The notes beneath the pieces were generated by a model, which had not been told where the DNA came from, did not search any database, and saw nothing but the letters and a program-made list of their open reading frames with translations. This document shows positions 11,990-22,708 of a DNA stretch of 64,000 bases, piece after piece. Source of the DNA: Amphimedon queenslandica (lineage: Eukaryota; Porifera; Demospongiae; Haplosclerida; Niphatidae); the NCBI RefSeq assembly GCF_000090795.2, contig NW_003546323.1:60528-124527 (forward strand). The letters run 5' to 3'. Both the position numbers and the translations under genes were made by a program. Positions within the stretch are counted from its first letter, which is position 1, and each line of letters begins with the position of its first letter.

Positions 11990-12885
11990 CAACATAATGA
12001 GTATGGCATCCACACAGGTGTGGAATGCAATCACTCTGATGTTACATTTTAAGTCCTCTGAAACCATGAGATAACACAGACAAGATAATGAATGTAATCA
12101 TACTGCTAGACTAAGAATGTCCTCTGAAACAATGATATAACATGTGAATTAATGTAATTATACTCCTAGACTAAAGAATGCAATCAAATATATCGCTGCT
12201 AGCCACAGCTAAATGCAAGTATAGTCATTTTTGTAATTAAATCAAGTTAAGAAAACAATATTATCAAATCACAGATTGCTATACTGTATTACACTACAGA
12301 TACACTATTCAATTTCATTGAACTATTCAAAATATTAGGTGTTGGCAGATGTCATAGTTTATTAAGACTTTTTATGATGGTGGCTTCAGCAATCTTGTTA
12401 GTTAAATATTTCACATCAGAGAGCCACAATTATGACAACTAAATCAAAGGCTAATTAGTAATGAGTATGGTATCAACACAGGTGTGGAATGCAATTAAGA
12501 CACATCGCTCTGATTTGATATTTTAAGTCCTCTGAAACCATGAGATAACACAGACAAGATAACGAGTGTAATTATACTCCTAGACTAAGGAATGTAATCA
12601 TTTGACATTTTAGGTCCTCTGAAACCAGGATATAACATGTGAATGTAATTAACTGCTAGACTAAGGAATGCAATCAAACATATCGCCGCTAACCACAACT
12701 AATAGCAAGGTATTATACACAGCAGATGTAGCTTCACCGAACTATTCAAACAATTAGGTGTTGGCAAATATCATAGCTTATTAAGACTTTTTATGATCGT
12801 GACTTCAGCAATCTAGTTAGTTAAATATTTTGGATCAGAGAGCCACAATTATGAGAATTAAATTTAAGTCATTAGACTAAATTTT
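11990..12885. repeat. Two tandem copies of a ~470-bp repeat
   Basis: Copy 1 begins about 11990 ('aatgagtatggcatccacac') and copy 2 about 12460 ('aatgagtatggtatcaacac'). Shared blocks occur in the same order in both: 'aagtcctctgaaaccatgag', 'ataacacagacaagataa', 'ctagactaa…gaatgcaatcaaa', 'attaagactttttatgat' and 'cagagagccacaattatga'. The subblock 'gtcctctgaaacca' is itself repeated within each copy. A third, interrupted copy lies at 13270-14110. It is non-coding and its origin is unknown. Confidence 0.85.
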
Positions 12886-13267
12886 AAAAAGATTTAAAGA
12901 ATTGTCATTTACTTGTTTATATAAAAAAATAATAATTCAAAATTAAAGAAGAATCTCTTCAATGACAGAGTCATAATGTCGCCATTCAATTTAGAATACA
13001 TTAGTATATACAGTTGTAATGGACCAATCAGATAACTCCCCATGGTATGTAATTAGCAATTTAAAACTTCATGCAAAGTTTCAGTCCATTGATACCATTG
13101 GCATGCAACATTGCATTACACTTTTGTGATAATTGTTCTCATAGTGTTATTGGTTGTCATGTTGCACTCAAATTCAAACTATAGATTTGTATTTTAACAA
13201 GTTTATAAGCAATTAATACTGTCACTTTGTAAGTCTCACAATCAACTTGAATCATTGCAAACAATGT
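12886..13267. other. Spacer between repeat copies, nothing recognised
   Basis: AT-rich and non-coding. No inverted repeat or gene was seen. Confidence 0.5.
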
Positions 13268-14110
13268 AATGGTGACATATCAACACAGGTGTGAAATGCA
13301 ATTAAGATGTATACCGTATAGCCAAAAATTTTCGAGGCTTAAAATTTCGTGAATAATGAAATTTATGGAGAAATTTTAAATTCCGTGATAAATATTTTCG
13401 TGATTTTATTTTAATAATAATAATAATAATGACCACGCCTTATTTAATTAAAACATGGTTTGAGACGGACTCTTGTGTCAAGGGGCACCATGTCTACAAA
13501 TCAGTGTGGACACCAGAGATGGGGAAGATCATCTTTGACCTAGGCAGTATGCTTAAAATAGCAATACAGAGTAACAGAGACATCAGCTTGACCGAGAACA
13601 CGACTTGACACGAGGGCACGTTTATTAGTCTAAGGCGTGGTTAACCACGCCTCTCAATTAATATTTATTTTCGGGGGTTTAATTTTTCGTGATGCAAGCA
13701 GTAATCACGAAAATACGAAAATTTATTCCTCACGAAATTTTTTGGCTATACGGTATAGTGAGCTGACTCATTATGACATCACATCAGAACTCATAAATAT
13801 TCATAAATCATGTTTGTATATAATCAGGACTCCTGATATAATGCATGCTAATCAGTGTTTGGGTGTCAACATGAGGCATTGTTAGCTCTCTCTCTCTCTA
13901 AGCACAGTAATCCTGTCTGCCTGTCTGCTAGCCAGTAGCCAGCACTCACATTCTCATAGCATCTCATCTTATATGCTAAAAAGACACATCACTCTCGTAT
14001 GACATTTTAAGTCCTCTGAAACCATGAGATAACACAGACAAGATAATAAATGTAATTATACTCCTAGACTAAGGAATGCAATCAAACACATCGCCACTAA
14101 CTACAGTTAC
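13268..14110. repeat. Third copy of the ~470-bp repeat, split by inserted DNA
   Basis: The left piece ('caacacaggtgtgaaatgca', ~13279) and right piece ('cacatcac…aagtcctctgaaaccatgag', from ~13983) are adjacent in copies 1 and 2 but here lie ~675 bp apart. The inserted stretch includes the 444-bp TA-flanked element and ~220 bp of other sequence, so there was probably a nested insertion after the tandem duplication. Confidence 0.7.
13312..13755. mobile_element. Non-autonomous DNA transposon (MITE) with TA target duplication
   Basis: A 444-bp element with ~23-bp terminal inverted repeats (taccgtatagccaaaaa … tttttggctatacggta) flanked by TA dinucleotides. Subterminal motifs 'tttcgtga' and 'tcacgaaa' are also inverted, and CCACGCC/GGCGTGG motifs sit symmetrically inside. 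A short open frame at its right end is fortuitous. A TA duplication suggests a Tc1/mariner-type transposase; this is an inference from the ends only. Confidence 0.8.
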
Positions 14111-14764
14111 ATGTAGTTCTAATTATCCCATGCAGATATATTTTCATATTGCATCAAACAAATTTTATCTTTGCACTTCTTTTGTTGAGCTCTTTTACAA
14201 TTTGTTTTTTCTCCTACTCCTCCTCCTACAACTATTGCATTTAATGATACTCATAACACATAATCATATAAATAATGTTTACCAAAAACAAACTATAATG
14301 GTACAACATATACAAATGACACCAACACATCTTCCACCTCCTGCTCCAATTACTAGTGATAGCCAGTTACTGCTGGTTTCTACAACTATTGATACATTAA
14401 ACATATAGAGTCTATTTTCATTATAATCATGGACTTGTTACTGCTTTCTCCTACTTTAGTGCTGGCTGAAATTGATATAGAATATTGTAACATGGTAAAT
14501 TTTAGCTTCATGCACACTTCTTTTGTTGAACTTTTGTACAATACTTAATGTATAGATGAAACTGGGCAGCAAATAAATAATCTCAACACAAACACATAGC
14601 ACAGCATCAGGTACACAATGTAGCATTATTGAACTACTCAAATGATCATAGTTCTATCTATTGCATACACTTCAAGAGTAAGCTAATCATTCTGTCCAGT
14701 CATTAAAATTCTTTGTCAATTGAATACAAAGCCAAACAATTACTGCTTCCTGTATAAAGAAGAG
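14111..14764. other. Spacer before the third astacin gene
   Basis: AT-rich with pyrimidine-rich stretches. One 110-codon open frame (14076-14408) has low-complexity composition and no domain, so it is not called. Nothing else was recognised. Confidence 0.5.
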
Positions 14765-14771
14765 TATAAAG
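14765..14771 (+). promoter_or_regulatory. TATA box of the third astacin gene
   Basis: tataaag lies 70 nt before the ATG at 14835; a second tataaag at about 14752-14758 is an alternative. Confidence 0.45.
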
Positions 14772-14834
14772 TGTCAATCACTTTGCAGGAAATTCATTTA
14801 GGCCAGCTCTCTGTCTCTATAAGTGTGCATAACC

Positions 14835-17094
14835 ATGAACAGGATAACTCTCTTTGTCCTTTTACTTGCAACCATTCAAGTGTACTCTAGCCCTGCAGGT
14901 AAGAAATTCTATCACATACTAAAGTGCTCAAATACATTTTAGCTTTAAAGAGGAGTTGGTTTGACCCTGAGCCTAGGCCTAATGCTAATAATGGTAAATG
15001 ATAGCATGCACTGTGGTGTCTTTCAAAGCAGCAATAATTACTTATGATAATTATCTAGATCCTTTCAAAGATAATAAATCAAAAGATGAATACCATATCA
15101 AGGATCATGGTGATTATCTTAAGAAGAACAAGAAAGAAGACAACAAGGATGATGAATTTAAGAGTGACATTGATGACTGTGAGTATTGTAGCCATATAGC
15201 AACAATATTCTACTGTCTGGAGTAGATAAAGCTTCACCAACAGCAGAAGATGACAAACTTACAAGTGAATTGGATCATGATAGATCTAGTAAGTATATTC
15301 CATTACATTTCGTGATTTATTGGAGTGGCAGATAAATTATCAGATAGACCAACAGTTAGGACAGGTTTGAAGAAACATAACAATGACAAAGGTGATAAAT
15401 TTTCAAGTGAACTGGATCGTGACAGTGAGTACATTCTATTGCAACTGATTTTTGGAAGTAACAGATAAATTATCAGATGCTGCACCAACAGTTACTACAC
15501 CTTTGAAGAGACCTACTGATATTATAGAGGGAGACATCAGACTGACTCCAGAGCAGGCTGCAATATTCAATCGTGGTGGATGGAAGGAATTAGTTAATTC
15601 ACAAGCATGGTATCGCAATCCTGCACACAATACTAAATGGTCTAGAACAATCGTGTACACAATCAATGGATTGGGTAATTAATGTCAACACTTTCATCAA
15701 ATATTTTCTTTTACAGCTGAAGAAGAAGAAGAAGCTTTGAAGACTTCAATGAGACAGATAGAAAGATTCACATGTCTACGATTTCTTGAAAAGTATAATA
15801 TACATCCTCCTTATTACATTGAATTTGTTGATGATGGAGGGTAAGCTTTTAACATTAAAATTATAACTACTTACATCTCTATGCCAGTTGCTGGTCATAT
15901 ATTGGTAGACTACCAGGAGCTTATGCTAGACCTCAGAAAATCTCATTATCAAGTGGTTGCAATCTTGCTGTTCCTGCAGAAATGATAATCCATGCACTTG
16001 GAAGATTTCATGAACAATCACGGCCTGACAGAGATGAATATATTGAGATACTAACTGAAAACATAGGCAAGTGACATAATGGTGCACAAAACTTATATAA
16101 TGTATTTCTTATAGAAAGTGGCTTTGAAAATAACTTTCTCATTCAACCTGCTGCCGAAACTCTATCCGTGCCATATGATTATCTTTCAGTGACACATTTT
16201 GGCCCTAAAACATTTAGTAAAGATGGGAATGACACAATAAAATCAAAAAAAGAAGGTTTTAAAGTCTATGGTCAAGTAAACAGAATGTCATACTATGATA
16301 TACAGCATATCAATATTGAATATTGCCCAGGTAACTGTCATAAAATTTAATAAAGAATTAATTAATGTTTTCTGTTGATAGAAAGAGTAATGCGACTAGT
16401 TAATGGAGGTGCACCACATGAAGGAACAGTTGAAGTTTTCTGGAATGGACAGTGGGGAACTATATGCGATATTCGGTTTGATAAGTTGGATGGTGATGTC
16501 ATATGCCGGTATCTGGGTTTTCCTGGTCTTGCGGTGTCAGTACATAAAAAAGCTCATTTTGGGGAGGGAACTGGTCAAATAGTAATGAATATTTTAGACT
16601 GCCTTGGTAATGAGGACAGCCCTTTTTCTTGTAAGAACACTCTTGGTGATGAACGTTTTTGTGGGAATTCTGAAGCTGCTGGTGTAGTATGCCAAAGTAT
16701 GTTGATCTAATTAACATTAGTAGATACATTCCTTTTGTACTTATATCTAGAAAACATTCGTCTAGTTGGAGGGGAAGTTATTCCAGATGAATCAGCAATT
16801 GGTCGCTTGGAAGTATATTTTAATAGTACTTGGGGTACTGTCTGTAATGATGGTTTTAGCACAAATGCAGCAGTTATTGCTTGTAAGCAACTTGGATATG
16901 CTACAGCTATGGAATTCCATCCAAAATTCATTGATAACTTTGGCTATTACAATAGCACTTATCCAATAGTAATGTATATGGTGATTTGTGATGGTTCTGA
17001 AACTATGATTCAGCACTGTTACAGTTTTCCTGCCCCTGATGATTATTGTGATCACACTAAAGATGTTGCTATTCATTGCGTCAATTTCAATTAG
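14835..17094 (+). CDS. Secreted astacin-like pseudoprotease with two SRCR domains (paralogue 3, catalytically dead)
   Basis: Eleven exons: 14835-14898, 14943-14993, 15032-15178, 15223-15288, 15326-15424, 15459-15674, 15717-15840, 15888-16066, 16115-16330, 16382-16696, 16751-17094; 606 residues, frame intact. Signal peptide MNRITLFVLLLATIQVYS; Lys/Asp-rich linker; prodomain IIEGDIRLTPEQ. The zinc site, HEIMHALGRFHEQSR in paralogue 1, reads EMIIHALGRFHEQSR: the first His is Glu and the catalytic Glu is Met. The Met-turn MHY is THF. It therefore should not be a metalloprotease, yet the fold, disulfide cysteines and both SRCR domains (WGTICDIRF, WGTVCNDGF) are kept. Linker exons 4-6 repeat a DK[LA]S unit, suggesting tandem exon duplication. 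The intron after 16066 uses a GC donor (g|gcaagt), and the second intron is 38 nt. Possible roles are decoy, lectin-like or regulatory partner of the active paralogues. Confidence 0.9.
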
Positions 17095-17859
17095 CTCCAT
17101 AATCGTAAGTCAACAAGAGTAGCACTTTAAATTTTATGATTCTTTAACAACAGGGTGATTTTGCTTTCCAGACAATCAGAACTTTCAAACTATATTACCT
17201 GAACAAGTAGTGATAGACTAGTTCCATTTTTAGATAGTTATACTATATGTTACCTTGCTTTAGTGATTAGTCATTCTTTGCTATTATTCATTGTGTGTAC
17301 TTTTATTTTTAATAATACAAAGTCAATCACCTTTTGAGGTACTTGTTTGCATTATTAGTAGTCACTGCGACAGATCACAACTAAAATGTGTAGTCTACAA
17401 CTTTCCTACAATAAAAAGTTATGTTCTCTACACAAATTTTAGAGGGGACTTTGGCTAAGTGCTTTTCATACATTGGATAATAAATGAAGTACACAGATGT
17501 AGCTGAGAGTCTCTTTGTCAATTGAACATGTATACACTGAAAACTGTAATACAAGTACAAGCAAACAAAGCCACACGCTTTAAATAAATTAGCACTGATC
17601 ACAAGGTCGTGTGACTACAATAACAGTTTCATTTTTTGTAAGCCCAACACACACACACTAGAGCTAGGCATTATTTGTTGCATGCAACAGAGCTTACAGG
17701 AGAGTCAGTGGAGCATAAAAATGTTGTATGCAGTTCTGGTTATGAATACAGGAAATCAACTGGTGTGACACACCCATTGTGGTTTAGCAATTGCTGAGCT
17801 GTCTTGGTGCAGATCAGATCAGATGCAGAGCAAGTTTGCAGGGGCGGTATCTTGTAAAA
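17095..17859. other. Spacer and leader between astacin 3 and the beta-helix gene
   Basis: Contains the probable 3'UTR intron of astacin 3 (17105-17153, gtaagt…cag). After that there is AT-rich sequence with no recognised element. The open frame continues upstream of the chosen start at 17860, but the residues encoded there do not look like a signal peptide. Confidence 0.5.
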
Positions 17860-20800
17860 ATGATGAGGCAAGAAGCCGCTGCTACTCTTATTCTGTTCTT
17901 TCTTGTCATTAACAGCAACCAGTGCAACTCTAGACTTGTGTGCCCTGATATAGACAGTGAGGGCAAGGGCCCAGTAGCTAACAGTAGCGATTGCAGTGAT
18001 ACTCTGAACAACACTCTCACAGAATTGATAAGAAATGGCAGCCTCAACGATGAAATACTAGTACTCACTGAGCGAGGAAGCTACCTCCTGAGTGGTTTTT
18101 TCCTGATAAATAAAGTAAGCAACTTTACTATCAGAGGTTTATCTAGCAACAGGAATGAGTATGTTATAAGCTGCATCAACAACACAGAGCAGCCTGCTGG
18201 TCTGGCATTTGTGAATGTAGATGTCTTAGAGCTGACTAATATTGCTATCAGTAACTGTGGGATATCAGGAAAAGGTCTTGAGAATACAGTCTCCATTATC
18301 AAGAACGATTTAGAGCTATTCTTCCGCATACCCAGTCAACTTCAGTATGGCTTGATTATAGCAGAGTCGTATGATGTGAGCATAGAAAACACACTATTTA
18401 CAAACACTACTGGACTAGGAGTTTTAGGTATCAACATTGGTGGTGCATCAAGTTTTTTGAATCTTGAGTTCGCCGAGAATAACGCATCACTGTGTCAATA
18501 CGAATCAATCACTAACCTAACTTCAGATCTAACTATTGGAGGTGGATTGTTTCTACTATACACTGACTACAAGGAAAATGAAGGAATATTAAGGAGCACT
18601 ATGCACAGTGAGCTAAAGATAAGTGAGTCCTTATTTCACAGAAACAGAATTTGCTCTACTTTCAATGCATTAGCTACTTTCTATGGCCAGTCGGTCACAG
18701 CCAATAGGGTTGGTTATGTAGTTGGATCTGCTGCTGGAATGGGAATAGCTCTAGCTCAGTTACATTACTCGGTTAATATAAGCATTGAGTCAACAATATT
18801 CACTAACAATACTGGTCTATACAGTGCTGGGGTTAGCATTGGGATTTTGGAAGGAGTGGATATGTCTAACATACAATTTGATAACTGTAGTTTCACAAAC
18901 AATGGCTATAGCAATGAAAGTGATTTGCCTTTTGGTCTGCATTCTCAGAACGGTGGATTAACGATCTACAATAATCTCTACTTTCCAAACGAGACGCTCA
19001 GAAACCTTTGCCTGTCTGGAGTATCGGAGTTCCCAGCTCAAGTTCACATGATTAATTCTCTGTTTTCTAAAAATCAAGCATACTCTTGCAATGCTCTATC
19101 AATCCGCTCCTATCATTCAACTCTGGTCACTAGTGACAATTTAAATGTATTTCGTTTCACAAATACAAGTTTTATTGATAATCAAGGCTCTGTTGGTACT
19201 GTGGCCTGTGCAAGTGCCACTGAGTTTTCTGGGTTTAATCCAAGCTTCAAGTTTATTTTTGAAGATGTGACAATTGCAAACAATACCGTGCTAACAACTA
19301 ATAATGGCATTTCAAACCAGATTGTTGAGAGCTCGGGACAAATATTATTACTCTCTGTTGATCTTTTATTGAATGGAAAGTGTACTTTTACTAATAACAC
19401 TGGGGTGCCCCTTGTTGCTTACTCAAGTTTGATCCATTTTAATGGCAGTTCCAGTTTTATTGGCAATAAAGGTGTTTATGGTGGAGCCATTCGCCTCATC
19501 AGTCAGTCGTATCTCATCATTGGAAACGACAGTGAACTGCTATTCTCAAATAACTCTGCTACTGTTGAAGGTGGGGCCATTTTCTTCTATGCTCCATCCT
19601 TATTTAGTGCCAATCCATTTGCTGATGACAGTTGCTTCCTTTATTTTAGTTACTTGGATCTGTTCTGCAATTACTCGATCTGTCCAGACATTTCTTCCAT
19701 GAACATTAACATATCATTTACAGGTAATTCGGCAAAGTCTGGAGGGACTATATTTGGCTCTACTCTTAATTCTTGCCCTTGGTACTCCTCACTCACTGAT
19801 GGAGTGGCACCAAAACAAGACTCAGCGTTGCATCAACTCTCATATAATTTTCCAAACAAGTTTCATTTTGATCCACCACTGACTAATGCCTCTGTTGTAA
19901 GCACTCAAGCCGCTACTTTAAATTTTTCTAAAACAGGCTTTTCTGCTAGTCCTGGACAAAGGATCAGACTTCAGGCAAAAGCATTCGATGGATTTGGGTA
20001 CCCTACTTCAGCCGCCATTCAATCAATATCAGCACAACCAGACAGTGTTTCAACAACACTTGGCAAAGCAGTCTTTTATTTCATTAATTCTGCCGACTTT
20101 AATGGCACCTCTGTACCAATTGATGTGACAGGCCATGAGAATAGATCAGCACTGGTTGAACTATTCTCCATTACTTCTGGTGCCCAGACTATCATCACTG
20201 TCAATACTAGCTATTGTGGGCCTGGATTTGTCTATGATAACTCTGCATTGGCCTGTGTTTGCATTCCAGAGCTAGAAGCTAAAGGTGTGGCATGTAATGC
20301 TAGTGAAGAAGTACTAGTGATACCTGATAATCATTGGTTTGGCTATTTTGATGACCAGCAAAGCATCCTTGTGTATTCAAATTGCTTCTATGACTACTGC
20401 AAGCCCTCTTCAATGGCTATTAATGTTTTTGACCTTGATTTCCAGTGCAATAAAGATTACAGGAGGACCGGTTTAGCTTGTGGTAAATGTGAGGCTAACA
20501 CTAGTGCTGTATTTGGTACTTCAAGATGCTTGGAGTGCTCAAACATTGGGCTCTTATGGATACTGGGTTTTGCCATAGCCGGAATAATAATAGTACTAGG
20601 CATATCATTACTTGGTGTCACTATAGCCGAAGGGTATCTAAATGGATTCGTTTTCTACTGCAATTCGTTGAATTATTTCTTTGTTTATTTATATCCAAGA
20701 TACCCATACGATCCAGTGTTTAGTCCAGCAGCCTGGATTAATCTTAATTTAGGAATAGAGTCTTGCTTCTTTGATGGCATGACATCAGTCCATCGCATTG

Positions 20801-21795
20801 GATTGAGATTCCTATTCCCACTCTATCTATTCGTAATAATGGGATTTATTGTACTCCTTGGCAAAAAGATCAGAAAATTCCCAAACCTAAAATTCTCAGC
20901 CAGCAAGACATTTGCAACGCTAATATTGCTTTGTTACTTCAATATTGCCGGTACATGTATCGAAGCAATGGCGTCGACAAAGTATACGAGTGTCTATGGA
21001 AATTTCTCTCGAGTTAGGTGGAACTTGGATCCAACAATCCCTTTTGGTTCTGGGCTTCATGTAGTACTAATTGTGCTTTCTGTCATGCTCCTCCTCATTT
21101 ACATAATTCCTTTCTCTATTCTTTTCTTATTCCCAAGAATATTATATGGCTCAAGATTCACAAACAAATTCAAACCGATCTACGATGCATTCTGGAACCC
21201 ATTCAAGCCTCAGTTTAGATTCTGGTTGAGCATAAGAGCACTGCTTCGATTCGTACCATTCAGCCTTGCACTGTTTAGCTCATATCCAACTAATGTACTA
21301 GTCATGGTGATATTTACATCTCTCCTTTGGTTCACTCACGAGCGAGTGGCACCTTTTGACGGATACTGGCAGAATTCATTTGATTCCTTCTTCATGCTCA
21401 ATCTAATGTTACTCTTTGTCAGTAATATTTTCTTTGAGCGCTATAGAGATTCCTCAGCGGACCAATTCAACTACCCTGTAGCCTACAAAGTCATAGTTTA
21501 TATGCTGCTCATAAGTGCTTATATTGCTTTTCTGGTCATCATAATAATCCATCTCTTCATACGATTTCCAAAGCTAAAGGAAATAACGATCAAATATGCA
21601 AATAGAATCAAGTCACGGTTCAAGAAGACAGAATCGATGACAAACATAATGTTATCAATTAACAGTGATGAGTATGATGAAGATGAGAATGAGAGTGAGA
21701 CTGCTCCAACTATAGTACAGTATTCTGAGTTTCGTGAGCCACTACTCGATGAATATGGGACGATTCCTATTACCAGTCGCAAAGTAGTACAATGA
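17860..21795 (+). CDS. Intronless beta-helix / polytopic membrane protein, member 1
   Basis: One exon of 1311 residues. The start at 17860 places a signal peptide (MMRQEAAATLILFFLVINSN) at the N-terminus; an upstream in-frame ATG at 17791 would bury it. Residues ~30-750 are a long N-glycosylation-rich ectodomain with Pmp-like repeats (FxxN with GGA[IL], e.g. FIGNKGVYGGAIRL and FSNNSATVEGGAIFF), as in right-handed beta-helix proteins. A Cys-rich section follows (CGPGFVYD…CVC, LACGKCEANTSAVFG..RCLEC). Then come ~8-9 hydrophobic segments (~896-1237) with landmarks EGYLNGFVFY, INLNLGIESCFFDGM, WNLDP and YDAFWNPFK..FRFW. The acidic cytoplasmic tail ends near FREPLLDEYGT. Its closest relative here is the gene ending at 37996. 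Function is unknown; an adhesin or sensor is possible. I know no name for the membrane domain. Confidence 0.9.
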   Translation: MMRQEAAATLILFFLVINSNQCNSRLVCPDIDSEGKGPVANSSDCSDTLNNTLTELIRNGSLNDEILVLTERGSYLLSGFFLINKVSNFTIRGLSSNRNEYVISCINNTEQPAGLAFVNVDVLELTNIAISNCGISGKGLENTVSIIKNDLELFFRIPSQLQYGLIIAESYDVSIENTLFTNTTGLGVLGINIGGASSFLNLEFAENNASLCQYESITNLTSDLTIGGGLFLLYTDYKENEGILRSTMHSELKISESLFHRNRICSTFNALATFYGQSVTANRVGYVVGSAAGMGIALAQLHYSVNISIESTIFTNNTGLYSAGVSIGILEGVDMSNIQFDNCSFTNNGYSNESDLPFGLHSQNGGLTIYNNLYFPNETLRNLCLSGVSEFPAQVHMINSLFSKNQAYSCNALSIRSYHSTLVTSDNLNVFRFTNTSFIDNQGSVGTVACASATEFSGFNPSFKFIFEDVTIANNTVLTTNNGISNQIVESSGQILLLSVDLLLNGKCTFTNNTGVPLVAYSSLIHFNGSSSFIGNKGVYGGAIRLISQSYLIIGNDSELLFSNNSATVEGGAIFFYAPSLFSANPFADDSCFLYFSYLDLFCNYSICPDISSMNINISFTGNSAKSGGTIFGSTLNSCPWYSSLTDGVAPKQDSALHQLSYNFPNKFHFDPPLTNASVVSTQAATLNFSKTGFSASPGQRIRLQAKAFDGFGYPTSAAIQSISAQPDSVSTTLGKAVFYFINSADFNGTSVPIDVTGHENRSALVELFSITSGAQTIITVNTSYCGPGFVYDNSALACVCIPELEAKGVACNASEEVLVIPDNHWFGYFDDQQSILVYSNCFYDYCKPSSMAINVFDLDFQCNKDYRRTGLACGKCEANTSAVFGTSRCLECSNIGLLWILGFAIAGIIIVLGISLLGVTIAEGYLNGFVFYCNSLNYFFVYLYPRYPYDPVFSPAAWINLNLGIESCFFDGMTSVHRIGLRFLFPLYLFVIMGFIVLLGKKIRKFPNLKFSASKTFATLILLCYFNIAGTCIEAMASTKYTSVYGNFSRVRWNLDPTIPFGSGLHVVLIVLSVMLLLIYIIPFSILFLFPRILYGSRFTNKFKPIYDAFWNPFKPQFRFWLSIRALLRFVPFSLALFSSYPTNVLVMVIFTSLLWFTHERVAPFDGYWQNSFDSFFMLNLMLLFVSNIFFERYRDSSADQFNYPVAYKVIVYMLLISAYIAFLVIIIIHLFIRFPKLKEITIKYANRIKSRFKKTESMTNIMLSINSDEYDEDENESETAPTIVQYSEFREPLLDEYGTIPITSRKVVQ

Positions 21796-22415
21796 AGATT
21801 TATATAAAGTATTGTTTTTTTATTTATTTTTATTATTTAATTGTTTTTTGTTATTATTAAACATACATGTATTTGTTACTAATAATATTATGATTAAACT
21901 AATAGCTGTGGTCAATGAGATCATTTATAACAAATTCAAAATGTATTTACCATATGTTACGTAATAGCCATCTGATATGATAATGACACTAATAACATGA
22001 CAAGAAGATAAATGGAGAAGCAAGAACTAATCTTAGCATTAATGAAAATGAAAAATTCGCGGCAACTGAATTCATAAGATAAGGTTTTGGGAATCCCGGC
22101 CTTTCAGAATAATTATTAATAGTAGGTGTTATGTTTAAAATGCAAAAAATTAAAATTTTACTTCAAAGAGCTAAAAATTAATCAATGACTCACTGTATCT
22201 ACTTGAATGAGCATTTTATATGTTACAGAAGGAACAGGAAGTCAGGAACAAAACTACGTCCTACGTCATGTTAAATGTATGTAATATTATAGAATATTAA
22301 ACAGATGATACAAATGACTTACAACTAACATCCTTATTGTTTTGAGTCTGAGATCATATCTACTATTCAAAGTATAGGTATTATATCCCTGCTTTATGTT
22401 ATTGTTTTATGCATT
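21796..22415. other. Spacer downstream of beta-helix member 1
   Basis: AT-rich and non-coding. No repeat or RNA gene was recognised. It holds the 3' end of the preceding gene and the upstream region of the Fn3 receptor. Confidence 0.5.
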
Positions 22416-22433
22416 CCACGTGAAATCACGTGG
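22416..22433. promoter_or_regulatory. Inverted pair of CACGTG E-boxes
   Basis: ccacgtgaaatcacgtgg is a perfect inverted repeat with a 2-nt centre, containing two CACGTG E-boxes ~280 bp before the receptor start. CACGTG is the bHLH-leucine-zipper (Myc/USF/TFE) core. A GGCGTGG box lies further on near 22526. Function is inferred from motif only. Confidence 0.4.
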
Positions 22434-22708
22434 TTAATTGTTAACGCGCATGCTCAGTAACTAGGTATTCAAATTATTATTATTATAACTATTCAAATTA
22501 TTATTGTTATTAATTGATAGTTGAAGGCGTGGTTCTTCCAAGATCAGATCTAGAGTATCACTGGATTTTCCGAGGGATTTTCCAAGATTATCTACTTTTG
22601 GATTACCAAGGAGATTCTACGAGATTACAAGCCTGTTGCGAACCCCTTGACTATCTATGTTTTCTCCATTGAGATATTAAGCAGAGTAAATCTCTCGATA
22701 TCTTTACA

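Noticed and set aside
13637-13885. 82-codon open frame across the MITE end
   Set aside because: It begins inside the transposon inverted repeat, has no domain, and its composition is non-coding.
14076-14408. 110-codon plus-strand open frame
   Set aside because: It starts inside a repeat copy, has low-complexity content and no splice partners or family resemblance.
20548-21570. Calling the polytopic domain a 7TM GPCR
   Set aside because: More than seven hydrophobic segments are visible and no GPCR motifs (DRY-like, NPxxY) were found.
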